The notes below the pieces were generated by a model. It saw only the letters and a program-made list of their open reading frames with translations. It had not been told where the DNA came from and searched no databases. Positions 43,749-53,427 of a stretch of DNA of 64,000 nt are shown piece by piece. The stretch is from the NCBI GenBank assembly GCA_023441805.1, contig JAEZNO010000044.1, positions 1-64,000 on the forward strand, given 5' to 3'. The translations under genes were made by a program, and so were the position numbers. Every line of letters starts with the position of its first letter. Position 1 is the first letter of the stretch. Origin of the DNA: Bacteroidota bacterium (GTDB taxonomy: Bacteria; Bacteroidota; Bacteroidia; Bacteroidales; Lentimicrobiaceae).

Positions 43749-45692
43749 TTATTTAACCGTCATCTTACGTGATGCACGTTCGCCATTTGCGATTATAGAA
43801 TAAACATAAACGCCTGGTTTTAAATCTGCAGCATTAATAGTAATCTTATGTGTACCAGCAGTATATTCGTGAGCAGGTATGGAGACTACTTTTTGTCCAA
43901 CTATGCTGTAAACTTCAACACCAACCGTAGCCGGTTTATCCAATGTAAGTTCAAACTCAGTTTTAGTCTTAAATGGGTTAGGATAGTTTTGTGATAATGA
44001 AGAATTTGAGATTATATCAATATCCTTAACTTTAGTCATTATGTTAACACCACCAACATAATAATGTGTCCAAGGATTATCTACAGATATTGTAGCACCA
44101 GTACAAGTTGATGTTGTCATTGGAAGTAGATATTCAGGCACTCCGGATTCATCCTCGTCCTCAAGAGCTATATTCCCAACATGCAACCAGAAGTTATCAG
44201 CCCAATAATCACCAAGAGCTGTAACATTTTTAGCAGGAGTAATATTTTTAGTATTTACATCCATACCCCAGGTAAAGATATCAGGTTGAGTGTTAGTTGT
44301 TTCTGAACCACTCAAGTATTTCGGATCAGTGTCAGCCCAAACTGTAAATACTTTTGAACCATCGGTATTCCTTAACATATGAATACGCTGATCCCAGCCA
44401 AATTCACTACCGACACTAGCTACAGGCTCAGTTCGTATTGTATCAATAAATACAGCATCCCAAGTGCCGTCTCCATTCATGAAAACATCAAACATAAGGG
44501 TTGGCTCCTGATAAAAATAGTTTGTTGAATCAGGTTCAAGTGACATTGTACTCATCATAGGTGCAGATATATGCAGATTGCCATTCATGTCAACTGTATA
44601 TCCATTAGCATTTGGACCTGAAACCCATCTGTTAAAGAAACGTGGAATTAATAAAGTCGGGTCCTGGCGGGTTGGATACAGATATTCCTGGAATATTTCA
44701 ATCTGTGTGAAATCAAATGGCTCAATTTTGTCCCAGGTTACTCCATGATCGGTAGTTTTATAAACAACCGGCCATTCAACTGTTCCATTATAGCTGTAAG
44801 GATTGTATTCAGGATCAGGATCCAAACCGGTGCAAACCAGATAACCGATTGAACCATCAGGTGAATAAACCATATCAGTAGCCCATAGATTATTATCATC
44901 ATCTAATTCAGGATTAACAACTACCCTTGGTAGTTCCCAATCAACTTTATTAGTTTCAGTATTAAATACTCCATTCAGGACTTCATATCCTACGCTGGTG
45001 TAATTTGCTTCATTACCATTCAGGCGGGTTGACATAACATGAACATGTCCTCCGGGTGTTACACATAAGCCACCATTCATGTGATTCAGATAAACATTAG
45101 ATTCATTCACTTCGAATGTTATATCCTTATCGGTAACGCCGTCAAATTTAACACTTCCAAAATACTGGCCTCTCCAACCGGAAGAAATTACGTATGGTCC
45201 GCTAAAAATAGCGTACATATTAGCCGGGTCAGTATTGCCTTCCGGATTATAAAACACAGTACTTGGATACCTGAACCAATTAGCAGGATCAGATGATGTG
45301 ATTGAAAAATTAGTCCATGTTGCACCCAGGTCAGTTGAATATGCATAAACAAGATCATTACCTGTACCAATACCTAAGGCACCACCGCCCCTGTTTCCGA
45401 AAACTATCATATCTAGTGCAGGGTCAGTAGAAATAATGTTCTGGTCCATAGTAAAAATACCGTATGCATTTGAAGATGAGGCAATAGGTACTTTTGATAA
45501 TTCTCTGGTAGGATTGTATAATCCTCCAAGATAATCATTATTCTGAGCATTAGCATTCAAATCAGGATTGCTTTTATCACTGATAATAGAGCGTGGCTCA
45601 GCTTTGAAAATTTTCTTTGGCAACTCTCTTTGTTGAGCTCCTGCTACTACGGAGACACAAAGAGCTAATCCAATTAGTAGTGATTTTTTCAT
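43749..45692 (-). CDS. T9SS-exported BNR-like repeat protein (paralogue B)
   Basis: The 647-residue product has a signal peptide (1-19, ending VVAGAQ), BNR-like segments STDLGATWTNF and TTDHGVTWDKIEPFD, and a C-terminal T9SS sorting domain (about 570-647; NYPNPFKTKTEFELTL, GVYVYSIIANGERASRKMTVK split by turns). Shared blocks with the downstream paralogue (FYNPEGNTDPANMYAIF, EIFQEYLYPT, WADTDPKYLSG, FTWGMDV, ALGDYWADNFWLHVGN) run through the full length. It is therefore a tandem duplicate with the same order of elements. The function is unknown; secretion to the cell surface is the only confident statement. Confidence 0.72.
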   Translation of the reverse strand: MKKSLLIGLALCVSVVAGAQQRELPKKIFKAEPRSIISDKSNPDLNANAQNNDYLGGLYNPTRELSKVPIASSSNAYGIFTMDQNIISTDPALDMIVFGNRGGGALGIGTGNDLVYAYSTDLGATWTNFSITSSDPANWFRYPSTVFYNPEGNTDPANMYAIFSGPYVISSGWRGQYFGSVKFDGVTDKDITFEVNESNVYLNHMNGGLCVTPGGHVHVMSTRLNGNEANYTSVGYEVLNGVFNTETNKVDWELPRVVVNPELDDDNNLWATDMVYSPDGSIGYLVCTGLDPDPEYNPYSYNGTVEWPVVYKTTDHGVTWDKIEPFDFTQIEIFQEYLYPTRQDPTLLIPRFFNRWVSGPNANGYTVDMNGNLHISAPMMSTMSLEPDSTNYFYQEPTLMFDVFMNGDGTWDAVFIDTIRTEPVASVGSEFGWDQRIHMLRNTDGSKVFTVWADTDPKYLSGSETTNTQPDIFTWGMDVNTKNITPAKNVTALGDYWADNFWLHVGNIALEDEDESGVPEYLLPMTTSTCTGATISVDNPWTHYYVGGVNIMTKVKDIDIISNSSLSQNYPNPFKTKTEFELTLDKPATVGVEVYSIVGQKVVSIPAHEYTAGTHKITINAADLKPGVYVYSIIANGERASRKMTVK

Positions 45693-45869
45693 ACTTCTTA
45701 CTTTAGGTTAAACAATATGGTTATGAGTGTTAATAAATTTTATGTTTTAAGTATTGAATATCACGTCGTTAAAAAAAATAATTAAAACCAGTTCCCAAAC
45801 TTTGTTTTAGTCGCTAAATATAGTAAAAATCTTGTATCAAGAGTTAAAAAAAAGAATAAAAAACAGCTC

Positions 45870-47147
45870 CTATATTCTTTCTCTGGTGTCACGCGGAATT
45901 TCAGTAGCCTTTTGTGCTTCTCCGGGAGAATTAAACAGATATCTGTATGTAATATGTCGCTTAGCAAAATACCCTCCTACTGACTCATGCAATTGGCGCA
46001 TCTTTGGATTAAAATCGCCCACCCACGATAATTCAATTTCATTATATTCCGGAAAGTTTTTCATCATTTTATCCATATGCCAGAATATCCCTGATTCAAT
46101 ACCAGATTTTTGATATTTAGGTCTGATACCCATAACTGTAATTCTTGCACGACTAAAGATTCGTCTGTTCTTTAACCAAAGAAACCTTAGTTTATTTATG
46201 AGTCCCATCTTTCCATTAAAGAATCTAAGAAGTTGGTTAGCATCAGGTACCATAATCAAAAAAGCTATTGGTTCTTCATTATGATATGCGAACCATATAA
46301 ATTGCTCCTCTGATATTGGCTTCATCTCTCTTAGCTGTTCACGGAGAACTTCCTTATTAATAGGTGTGAAATTCTCATGAAACTGCCATGCGTCATCATA
46401 AATTGTCTTAAAGTCATCAATGAACTTTTCACTATCCTTCCACAGAAAATGCCTGAATGAATATCCGGGTTTCTTTATCACCCATTCGGCAATTTTCCAG
46501 AATCGCTCAGGAAATGGAACTCTTAGATCCAGATGATTTGTAACTTGTTCGAAATAAGGCCTGAATCCATATTCTTCGAAAAAGTCTTTATAGTAGGGGA
46601 AATTATAGTTCATGCCAAAACTGGGTGGAGTAAAACCTTCTACCAGTAAGCCCCAGAAGTTGTCATTTTCGCCAAAATTAATTGGGCCATCCATAGCTTC
46701 CATTCCCTTTGATCGTAACCAATCACGGCATGTATCAAAAATATAGAAAGCAAGATCCTTGTCCTCAGAGCATTCAAAAAAGCCCATTCCGCCAGTTGGT
46801 TGAATGTAATTGTAAGCCTTTTTCGTATTTATAAATGCAGCTGCCCTTCCTGAAATTTTACCATTATTATCTTTAAACACCCATCTTGTTGCTTCTCCAT
46901 GTGTAAAGAATACATTCTTGGCAGGATTGAAAACAGCTTCAATCATGTTATCGAGTGGCGAAATCCAATTTTGATCTTGCTTGTAAAGCTGCTTCGGCAG
47001 ATCAAGAAATTGCCTGACCCAATCTTTATTATTAACTTCATGGTGTTCCATAAACTTGCATTCTTTAGGATTAGCAAATCTACTGAAGAATTTCAACCAA
47101 TTTATAAGATATCTATGTTTATTTCGTTTTATCCGGGATATGGGCAT
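45870..47147 (-). CDS. GNAT-like acyltransferase family protein, function unknown
   Basis: The 425-residue frame has an N-terminal part with FLDLPKQLYKQDQNWISPL, WRAAAFINTKKA-like GRAAAFINTKKAYNY, and GMEAMDGPINFGENDNFWGLLVEGF, then a C-terminal part with VMGIRPKYQKSGIESGIFWHMD, where the RPKYQKSGI block resembles the acetyl-CoA loop (R/Q-x-x-G-x-G/A) of GNAT N-acetyltransferases. Similar proteins of about 380-390 residues, resembling E. coli YghO, are annotated as hypothetical or GNAT-like. The start is uncertain: an internal ATG at 47051 (MEHHEVNNKDW) better matches relatives. It is divergent from the LptF/G-type gene and shares only 52 bases with it, which must hold both promoters. Confidence 0.65.
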   Translation of the reverse strand: MPISRIKRNKHRYLINWLKFFSRFANPKECKFMEHHEVNNKDWVRQFLDLPKQLYKQDQNWISPLDNMIEAVFNPAKNVFFTHGEATRWVFKDNNGKISGRAAAFINTKKAYNYIQPTGGMGFFECSEDKDLAFYIFDTCRDWLRSKGMEAMDGPINFGENDNFWGLLVEGFTPPSFGMNYNFPYYKDFFEEYGFRPYFEQVTNHLDLRVPFPERFWKIAEWVIKKPGYSFRHFLWKDSEKFIDDFKTIYDDAWQFHENFTPINKEVLREQLREMKPISEEQFIWFAYHNEEPIAFLIMVPDANQLLRFFNGKMGLINKLRFLWLKNRRIFSRARITVMGIRPKYQKSGIESGIFWHMDKMMKNFPEYNEIELSWVGDFNPKMRQLHESVGGYFAKRHITYRYLFNSPGEAQKATEIPRDTRERI

Positions 47148-47171
47148 TAACCATTAATTGTTCAATAGTTG

Positions 47172-47179
47172 TATTTTTG
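47172..47179 (+). promoter_or_regulatory. Candidate -7 promoter box for the LptF/LptG-type gene
   Basis: TATTTTTG (TAnnTTTG) lies 20 bases before the GTG start at 47200. No clear -33 box. Confidence 0.4.
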
Positions 47180-47199
47180 CACAAAACTAACCTTCGCTT

Positions 47200-48633
47200 G
47201 TGAAAAGACTTTACCTGCTGGTGCTTAAATCATATATAGGACCACTGGTTCTAACATTCTTCATTGCCCTTTTCATCCTTGTGATGCAATTTCTATGGAA
47301 ATACATTGATGATCTTGTAGGCAAAGGATTAGAATGGCATGTAGTTGCTCAATTACTCTTTTATGCTTCAACTACTTTTGTACCATTAGCCCTTCCGCTT
47401 TCTATTCTATTATCTTCATTAATGACATTCGGAAATCTTGGCGAACGTTATGAACTCGTGGCAATCAAATCAGCCGGGATATCACTAAGCCATGTAATGA
47501 GACCTTTGATAATCCTTTCGATAATTATCAGTATAGGTGCTTTCTTCTTCTCAAACAATATCCTTCCAATTTCTAATCTTAAATTCAAGTCAATCTTGTA
47601 TGATGTTCGTCAGCAAAAGCTTGCTTTAAATATCCGGGAAGGCATCTTTTACAATGATATTGATGGTTATGTACTTAGAGTAGGTAAGAAAGAAAACGAT
47701 GGTGTAACTGTCAGAGATGTAATAATTTATGATCATACAGCTCAATCCGGTAATAATAATGTTACCCGAGCTGAATGGGGTAAAATGATTCAGAGTGAAG
47801 ATGGTAGCACTCTTGAACTGACATTATACAACGGTTTTAATTATAATGATAAAACCGACCGTAAAACTGACGCAAAAAAGCCTTTCCAAAGGACATATTT
47901 TGCTGAGCAATACAGGATTTTTGATCTCTCCGACTTTAAGATGATCAGAACCAATGAGGAGCTTTTTCGGAACCATTATGCGATGCTAAATCTAAAGCAA
48001 TTACAATTATCAACTGATTCGCTTAAGCAGGAACTAAACACTAAAGTTGAGAACTTCAATAAATCTTGGATAAATAATTATTCATTTCTTAAGCAATTTG
48101 ACTCTGCCACAACAGTTGATGATACTGTAAAAGTTTATGACAGATTGTATGCATTGAATGGGATGACTAAAGATGAGAAGCTTCAGGTTTTAGAACGAGC
48201 CATAAATATAGCCAGGAATACACGCAACCAGGCTGAATTTGAAAAAAACGACTATAATGAAAGAATGGTACTCATCCATAAACATGAAGTAGAGTGGCAT
48301 TTAAAGTTTACACTTTCATTTGCATGTCTGGTCCTCTTCTTTATAGGTGCTCCCTTTGGAGCTATTATCAGAAAAGGTGGACTAGGACTGCCTTTGGTTA
48401 TATCAGTCATCTTTTTTGTTATTTACCATGTATTATCCATGACAGGGAAAAAAGCTGTCATTGCCGGAACAATGGACCCCATATTTGGAATGTGGCTATC
48501 CTCAATGGTTTTACTACCAGTAGGCATATGGTTTACCATTAAAGCAAATAACGACTCTCCTCTGCTTGACACTGACGTATGGAGGGGTTTGTTTAATAAG
48601 TTGTTACGTAAATTCAGCAGACTGCAGAAATGA
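47200..48633 (+). CDS. LptF/LptG family permease
   Basis: The 477-residue protein starts with GTG and shows the YjgP/YjgQ layout: about three N-terminal transmembrane helices (MKRLYLLVLKSYIGPLVLTFF, PLALPLSILLSSLMTFGNLGERYELVAIKSAG as consecutive segments), a large periplasmic jellyroll-like domain, and three C-terminal helices. The NLGERYELVAIKSAGISL block is the coupling region that contacts LptB. Family members move lipopolysaccharide to the outer membrane; Bacteroidota often carry two or more LptF/G homologues, so the exact LPS role is inferred. It overlaps the next glycosyltransferase by four bases (ATGA). Confidence 0.88.
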   Translation: MKRLYLLVLKSYIGPLVLTFFIALFILVMQFLWKYIDDLVGKGLEWHVVAQLLFYASTTFVPLALPLSILLSSLMTFGNLGERYELVAIKSAGISLSHVMRPLIILSIIISIGAFFFSNNILPISNLKFKSILYDVRQQKLALNIREGIFYNDIDGYVLRVGKKENDGVTVRDVIIYDHTAQSGNNNVTRAEWGKMIQSEDGSTLELTLYNGFNYNDKTDRKTDAKKPFQRTYFAEQYRIFDLSDFKMIRTNEELFRNHYAMLNLKQLQLSTDSLKQELNTKVENFNKSWINNYSFLKQFDSATTVDDTVKVYDRLYALNGMTKDEKLQVLERAINIARNTRNQAEFEKNDYNERMVLIHKHEVEWHLKFTLSFACLVLFFIGAPFGAIIRKGGLGLPLVISVIFFVIYHVLSMTGKKAVIAGTMDPIFGMWLSSMVLLPVGIWFTIKANNDSPLLDTDVWRGLFNKLLRKFSRLQK

Positions 48634-49838
48634 GAATTCTATTCATTTGCAATAAGTCACCATGGCCACCTCGCGAAGGTGGTCCAATTGCAATGAATGC
48701 AATGATTGAAGGTTTTTTAGAGCAAGGTAATCAGGTTAAGGTCCTTGCGATAAATAGTAATAAGTACAATGTTGATATTAATACCATTCCTGAGGTATAT
48801 AGAAGTAAAACAAAAATAGAGTTGGTTTATACTGATTTACGTATCAAGCCGTTAGATGCATTTTTTAACCTCTTCACAGCTCGATCATACCACGTAAAAA
48901 GATTTATTACAAAAGACCTTGCAAAGACAATTAAACGGATACTTACTGAATCACAGTTCGATATCATTCAGCTTGAGACTCTTTTTGTTACACCTTACAT
49001 TAGCCTGATCAGGCAACTTTCAAAGGCTCCTATAGTCTTAAGAGCCCATAATATTGAACATCTGATCTGGGAAAGACTATTTCAACGAGAAAAGAATTTA
49101 CTTAAGAGATTTTACCTCAAACATCTGTATGAGACTCTTAAGAATTATGAAATAAAGATGATCAGGGAAGTTGATGGAATAATTGCAATAACCTCAACTG
49201 ATGCATCATTTTTTAGCCATTTTATATCAAGCGAAAAAATCATTGCCATTCCTTTTGGTATAAATGACGATATGCTAAACTCAGTTGAAAAACGTCCTCT
49301 TGCTGAGCCTTCCAATTGCATTTTCCACATCGGTTCAATGAATTGGCTGCCTAATGTTGAAGGTATCAATTGGTTTTTGAAAGAAGTCTGGCCCGATCTT
49401 AAAGAAAAAACTCCCGGTATAAAATTCCGTATTGCCGGTAGAGAAATGCCGGAATGGCTTACCCATTTTAATGATCCTGACGTGGTAGTTGACGGAGAAG
49501 TAGCTGATGCAATTGATTACATGAGAAAATACAGAATCATGGTCGTTCCATTATTCTCCGGTAGCGGTATAAGGATCAAAATAATTGAAGGAATGATGAC
49601 AGGTTGTGTTGTATTAACAACAACTATCGGAGCTGAGGGAATTGAATATTCAAATGGTCAAAACATCCTGATTTGCAACACCAAAAGTGATTTCATTGAC
49701 TCAATTTCAATGATATTGAAAAATGAATCAATGGTTGAATCGTTAAGTAAAGCAGCTTCAGAATTTATCCGAAAAAATCACAGTAACTCATTATTGATCA
49801 GGGAGCTTGAAAGTTTTTATAACCGGATTATCAATTAA
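48630..49838 (+). CDS. Glycosyltransferase family 4 protein
   Basis: The 402-residue GT-B protein opens with RILFICNKSPWPPREGGPIAM (split N-terminal strand and glycine loop), and its C-terminal donor domain has IFHIGSMNWLPNVEGINWFL, FRIAGREMPEWL, VVPLFSGSGIRIKIIEGMMTGCVVLTT and EGIEYSNGQNILI. The SGSGIRxKxxE and GAEGI motifs with the Glu binding the donor ribose are typical of GT4. It overlaps the LptF/G gene by four bases and is followed by another glycosyltransferase, suggesting envelope polysaccharide or lipid-linked sugar synthesis. Donor and acceptor cannot be read from the sequence. Confidence 0.85.
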   Translation: MRILFICNKSPWPPREGGPIAMNAMIEGFLEQGNQVKVLAINSNKYNVDINTIPEVYRSKTKIELVYTDLRIKPLDAFFNLFTARSYHVKRFITKDLAKTIKRILTESQFDIIQLETLFVTPYISLIRQLSKAPIVLRAHNIEHLIWERLFQREKNLLKRFYLKHLYETLKNYEIKMIREVDGIIAITSTDASFFSHFISSEKIIAIPFGINDDMLNSVEKRPLAEPSNCIFHIGSMNWLPNVEGINWFLKEVWPDLKEKTPGIKFRIAGREMPEWLTHFNDPDVVVDGEVADAIDYMRKYRIMVVPLFSGSGIRIKIIEGMMTGCVVLTTTIGAEGIEYSNGQNILICNTKSDFIDSISMILKNESMVESLSKAASEFIRKNHSNSLLIRELESFYNRIIN

Positions 49839-49848
49839 CCAAATTTTC

Positions 49849-49856
49849 TATCTTTG
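49849..49856 (+). promoter_or_regulatory. Candidate -7 promoter box before the second glycosyltransferase
   Basis: TATCTTTG (TAnnTTTG) lies at 49849-49856. It is only five bases before a GTG that would lengthen the frame, so it supports ATG 49910 as the true start, with a leader of about 45 bases. Confidence 0.4.
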
Positions 49857-49909
49857 TCGGTGTGGATGGCAATTATCACAACAACTATCAACCCATCACG
49901 ACTACCTTA

Positions 49910-51097
49910 ATGAAACTCTTCATCATCCTGCCCCGATTTCCGTATCCAACCGAAAAAGGTGACAAGCTGAGAGCTTTCAATCAAATAAAAATACTTTCCA
50001 CAAAACACGAAATATTCCTTTTTGCCTTAAGTCACTCAAGAGTTTCAAAAGAGGATTACCAGAAAGTAAAACCTTACTGTAGTCACATTATCATTTTCAA
50101 ACTTAATCTTATCACTGTCCTTTGGAACCTGTTTATTGCACTTTTCAAGGGTTGGCCTCTACAAGTTGGATATTATTTTAGCATGAGAGCTCAACGAAGA
50201 GTACATTCAGCTATCCGTAAGTTCAAACCCAATCATATATATTGTCAACTTTTACGGACAGCTCCTTATGCATTTCAAATTGACATACCCAAGACAATTG
50301 ATTATCAGGATGTATTCTCGAAGGGTGTTGAGCGGCGAATTCCCTCCGCAAACATATTTATGAAAGGTATACTGTCATTTGAATTGAATCGACTCAAAAA
50401 ATTTGAATACAGGATATTTAATTTATTTGACAATAAGACCATTATTTCACTTCCGGACAGGGATTGCATCCCCCACCCTGACAAAGAGAAAATCATTATC
50501 ATACCTAATGGAGTTGACCTGCAATACTTCAAACCTTATAAGTCGAAGAAAATAACTGATTTGTTATTTACGGGAAATATGGGGTATCCACCCAATATTG
50601 ATTGTGCCGAATATCTTGTAAGAAAAGTACTCCCGTTAATTCATGCTAAATATCCTGACATTAAAATTACAATTGCAGGGGCTTCACCGCACCAGCGTGT
50701 AAAGGCATTAGCTTCAGAAAATGTAATTGTAACCGGATGGGTTGATGATATTAGAGAATATTATGCCGGGGCACGAATTTTTATGGCTCCGCTTCGACTT
50801 GGAACCGGTCTGCAAAATAAACTTCTTGAAGCAATGGCAATGAAATTACCATGCATAACTTCAACATTATGCAATTCAGCACTGAAAGCAAACGTTGATA
50901 GTGAAATTTTAATCGGTGACAACTCTCAAGAAGTTGCTGAGAAAGCATTTTTCCTGATAGAACATAATGAATCAGCTGATTCAATCGGTAGTAATGGAAA
51001 CGAATTTGTCAGGAATAATTACTCATGGACAGGGGCCACTGAAAAATTATCTGCAATTTTTGAGAATTCAGATATTAAAAAATCCGTGATCAACTGA
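49910..51097 (+). CDS. Glycosyltransferase (PEP-CTERM/exopolysaccharide Stp1-like)
   Basis: I start this 395-residue GT-B protein at ATG 49910 (MKLFIILPRFPYPTEKGDKLRAF), since the GTG at 49862 sits next to a promoter-like box and adds residues with no similarity to the family. The GDKLRAFN loop, LLFTGNMGYPPNIDC, ITIAGASPHQRV, VTGWVDDIREYYAGARIFMAPLRLGTGLQNKLLEAMAM and CITSTLCNS blocks (given separately) match exopolysaccharide sugar transferases of the Stp1 type. Its neighbour is a different GT4 protein, so at least two glycosyl transfers are made by this cluster. The target glycan is unknown. Confidence 0.85.
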   Translation: MKLFIILPRFPYPTEKGDKLRAFNQIKILSTKHEIFLFALSHSRVSKEDYQKVKPYCSHIIIFKLNLITVLWNLFIALFKGWPLQVGYYFSMRAQRRVHSAIRKFKPNHIYCQLLRTAPYAFQIDIPKTIDYQDVFSKGVERRIPSANIFMKGILSFELNRLKKFEYRIFNLFDNKTIISLPDRDCIPHPDKEKIIIIPNGVDLQYFKPYKSKKITDLLFTGNMGYPPNIDCAEYLVRKVLPLIHAKYPDIKITIAGASPHQRVKALASENVIVTGWVDDIREYYAGARIFMAPLRLGTGLQNKLLEAMAMKLPCITSTLCNSALKANVDSEILIGDNSQEVAEKAFFLIEHNESADSIGSNGNEFVRNNYSWTGATEKLSAIFENSDIKKSVIN

Positions 51098-51143
51098 ATT
51101 ACATTTGTTGGAAAACAAGATCAATCAGAAAAGAAGGAGTGGA

Positions 51144-53318
51144 ATGCAATTGAAATCTGTCTTTTTTCGTCTTACTATAATAATATTACTGCAACTCCCG
51201 GTATTGTCAATTTTCGCTTCGGGAGTTGAAAAAAATCTTAGGGACCTCCAGACAAGAGCTGAAGATATAATGCAGCAGTCACCTCAGGAGACTATAAAAA
51301 TTTTAAAACAAGTAATCGAAAAATCATCTGAAGGTGAATACTGGGATATTAAAGCCAAGGCTCTTAAGACAATGGGCATTGTGCAGTATCGTGAACAAAA
51401 TTTCAGACAATCACAAGAATATTACGAGCAAGCTCTTGTCCTCTACAAAGAACTTAGTGATCAGGAAGGAATTGCATCTGTCTTAAACAATATTGGCTTA
51501 ATCTATGAAAGACAAGGAGATTTTTCAAAGGCACTTGAGAAGTATAATGAGTCAGCCAAAATATTTGGTGAATTGACTGATGGCAGAATAAAGCAAACTA
51601 TCGCATTATCGAATATTGGAAACGTTTACTATACACTTGGAAGATTTGACAAAGCTCTTGAATTTCTAAGTCAGGCCCTCAATAACTCTGAAGAGCTCAA
51701 AGATAGCTCAGGAATAGCACCATCGTATAATAACATTGGCAATATCTATCTGACACTTAAAGATTGGAAAACTGCAATAGAGTATTACAAAAATGCCGAA
51801 CTTATCCACCTCAGGCTCAAAGAAAATGATAAAATTGCAACTGTTTATAATAATTTAGGTGAAGCATACCTTGGTTTAAATAATATCCCTGAAGCCTTAA
51901 AATACAACCAACTATCACTCGAAATTGCCAATAAAAGCAATGATACTGAAAGCGTCATAGCCAGCCTTATAAATATCAGCGAGATTTATACAAATACTGG
52001 TGATTATGACCAGGCTATGAAAAACTACAAAGAAGCCCAGAGATTATCAAATATTAAACCTGATCCATTCCAACAATCAAGTGTTTTACAGGGAATGGGT
52101 GATTTAAACCTTAAACAGGGCGACTACGACGCAGCGATTATTGCTTATAAAGGAGCTTTAGCTTTGATCGAAAAATCAGGCTCTGACCTCTTGATGCAGA
52201 ACATTTATTCCGGTTTATCAAACGCGTGGGAAGCAAAAGGTGACTTCCAGCGTGCATTCCAATATTTAAAGAAGCACCAGGATATCACTGATAGTATTTA
52301 CAGTAAGGAAAACCTCAACCGTTTTAATATGGTTAGAGTCAGTTTTGAACTTGAAAGAACTGAAAGAGATAACCAATTACTCAGGCAACAAAATCTTTAC
52401 AGTAAACTGGCTTTAAGCCGACAGCAGATAATTAGGAATTTGTTGATTGTTATTTCGGCAATCATTTTAGTTTCACTAGCCTTCCTTTTTTTATTATATC
52501 ATTCAAAAAAGAAAAAGAATGAATTACTTGCTCTTCGCAACCATCAGATATCTCAGCAAAAAGAAGAACTTGACAAATTATATACCGAGCAATATAAGCT
52601 TAATGAAACTAAAGCAAAATTCTTTAGTATAGTTGCTCATGATCTCAAATCTCCTTTCCAATCATTGCTGGGATTTTCTGAACTTCTCAGCATGGAATAC
52701 GATCAATTTACTGATGAACAGCGCCTTGATGCAATAAAGAATATGTACCAGGTAACTTCTGACACTTATAAATTAATTGAAAATTTGTTAGAATGGGGAC
52801 GTATTCAAACAGGTAATGCAAATCCGGTACTTAAACATTTCAATCTTCTCGATCTGGTTGAATCGATTACTCCGTTGTTCACTATTCCCATGCGTAATAA
52901 AAGCCTGACTCTTAAAGTTGATATACCTCCAATTGTAATGGCTTATGCTGATTACAATATGATGAGCGCCGTGTTACGTAACCTGCTTTCAAATTCAGTG
53001 AAATTCTCAAATACGGGTGGAGTTATTGAAATTAAAGGATTCACTACTAATGATGCTGCTAAGTTAACAATCAGGGATAATGGAATAGGAATGACTCAGG
53101 ATGTTGTTGATCGGCTCTTCACATTCGATCCAAAAGTAAGAAGAGTCGGAACAAAAGGTGAAACCGGAACCGGTATGGGATTAGGATTGTGTATGGAATT
53201 CATGCTCCTTAATCATGGAATGATTAAAGTACATAGTATTCCAGGCGAAGGAAGTTCATTCACTATGATCATGCAACCAGGATCTAAAGTTGAGACTCTC
53301 AAACCTATACCATCATAA
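51144..53318 (+). CDS. TPR-containing sensor histidine kinase
   Basis: The start is ATG 51144, with AAGGAG at 51134-51139 just before it. The 724-residue protein has a signal/anchor segment (about 10-27), about seven tetratricopeptide repeats (about residues 72-385, with NNIGLIYERQGDF, NNIGNIYLTLKDW, NNLGEAYLGLNNI), a coiled segment, a transmembrane helix (about 430-452), a HisKA domain with the phospho-accepting His499 (SIVAHDLKSPFQSLLGF), and a HATPase_c domain with the N box (LRNLLSNSVKFSN), DNGIGM and GTGMGLGLCMEF. Periplasmic TPRs before a kinase suggest protein or envelope sensing. There is no response regulator beside it, so it is an orphan kinase in this window. Confidence 0.9.
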   Translation: MQLKSVFFRLTIIILLQLPVLSIFASGVEKNLRDLQTRAEDIMQQSPQETIKILKQVIEKSSEGEYWDIKAKALKTMGIVQYREQNFRQSQEYYEQALVLYKELSDQEGIASVLNNIGLIYERQGDFSKALEKYNESAKIFGELTDGRIKQTIALSNIGNVYYTLGRFDKALEFLSQALNNSEELKDSSGIAPSYNNIGNIYLTLKDWKTAIEYYKNAELIHLRLKENDKIATVYNNLGEAYLGLNNIPEALKYNQLSLEIANKSNDTESVIASLINISEIYTNTGDYDQAMKNYKEAQRLSNIKPDPFQQSSVLQGMGDLNLKQGDYDAAIIAYKGALALIEKSGSDLLMQNIYSGLSNAWEAKGDFQRAFQYLKKHQDITDSIYSKENLNRFNMVRVSFELERTERDNQLLRQQNLYSKLALSRQQIIRNLLIVISAIILVSLAFLFLLYHSKKKKNELLALRNHQISQQKEELDKLYTEQYKLNETKAKFFSIVAHDLKSPFQSLLGFSELLSMEYDQFTDEQRLDAIKNMYQVTSDTYKLIENLLEWGRIQTGNANPVLKHFNLLDLVESITPLFTIPMRNKSLTLKVDIPPIVMAYADYNMMSAVLRNLLSNSVKFSNTGGVIEIKGFTTNDAAKLTIRDNGIGMTQDVVDRLFTFDPKVRRVGTKGETGTGMGLGLCMEFMLLNHGMIKVHSIPGEGSSFTMIMQPGSKVETLKPIPS

Positions 53319-53380
53319 TTTCGTTAGTTAGTATTTTCTAATGCCAAAGCTATTGACGCCCATTTAGGTCATCAATAGGC

Positions 53381-53411
53381 TTTGCTCATGCTGTTAATTT
53401 GTGTAAGTTTG
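53381..53411 (+). promoter_or_regulatory. Best Bacteroidetes promoter candidate in the window, for ettA
   Basis: TTTG (53381-53384) and TAAGTTTG (53404-53411) are 19 bases apart, which fits the -33 TTTG / -7 TAnnTTTG pattern. The ettA ATG is 17 bases downstream. The -33 element also forms the right end of a possible hairpin at 53343-53384 that may close the preceding transcript. Confidence 0.6.
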
Positions 53412-53427
53412 CCAAAATATATCAATT

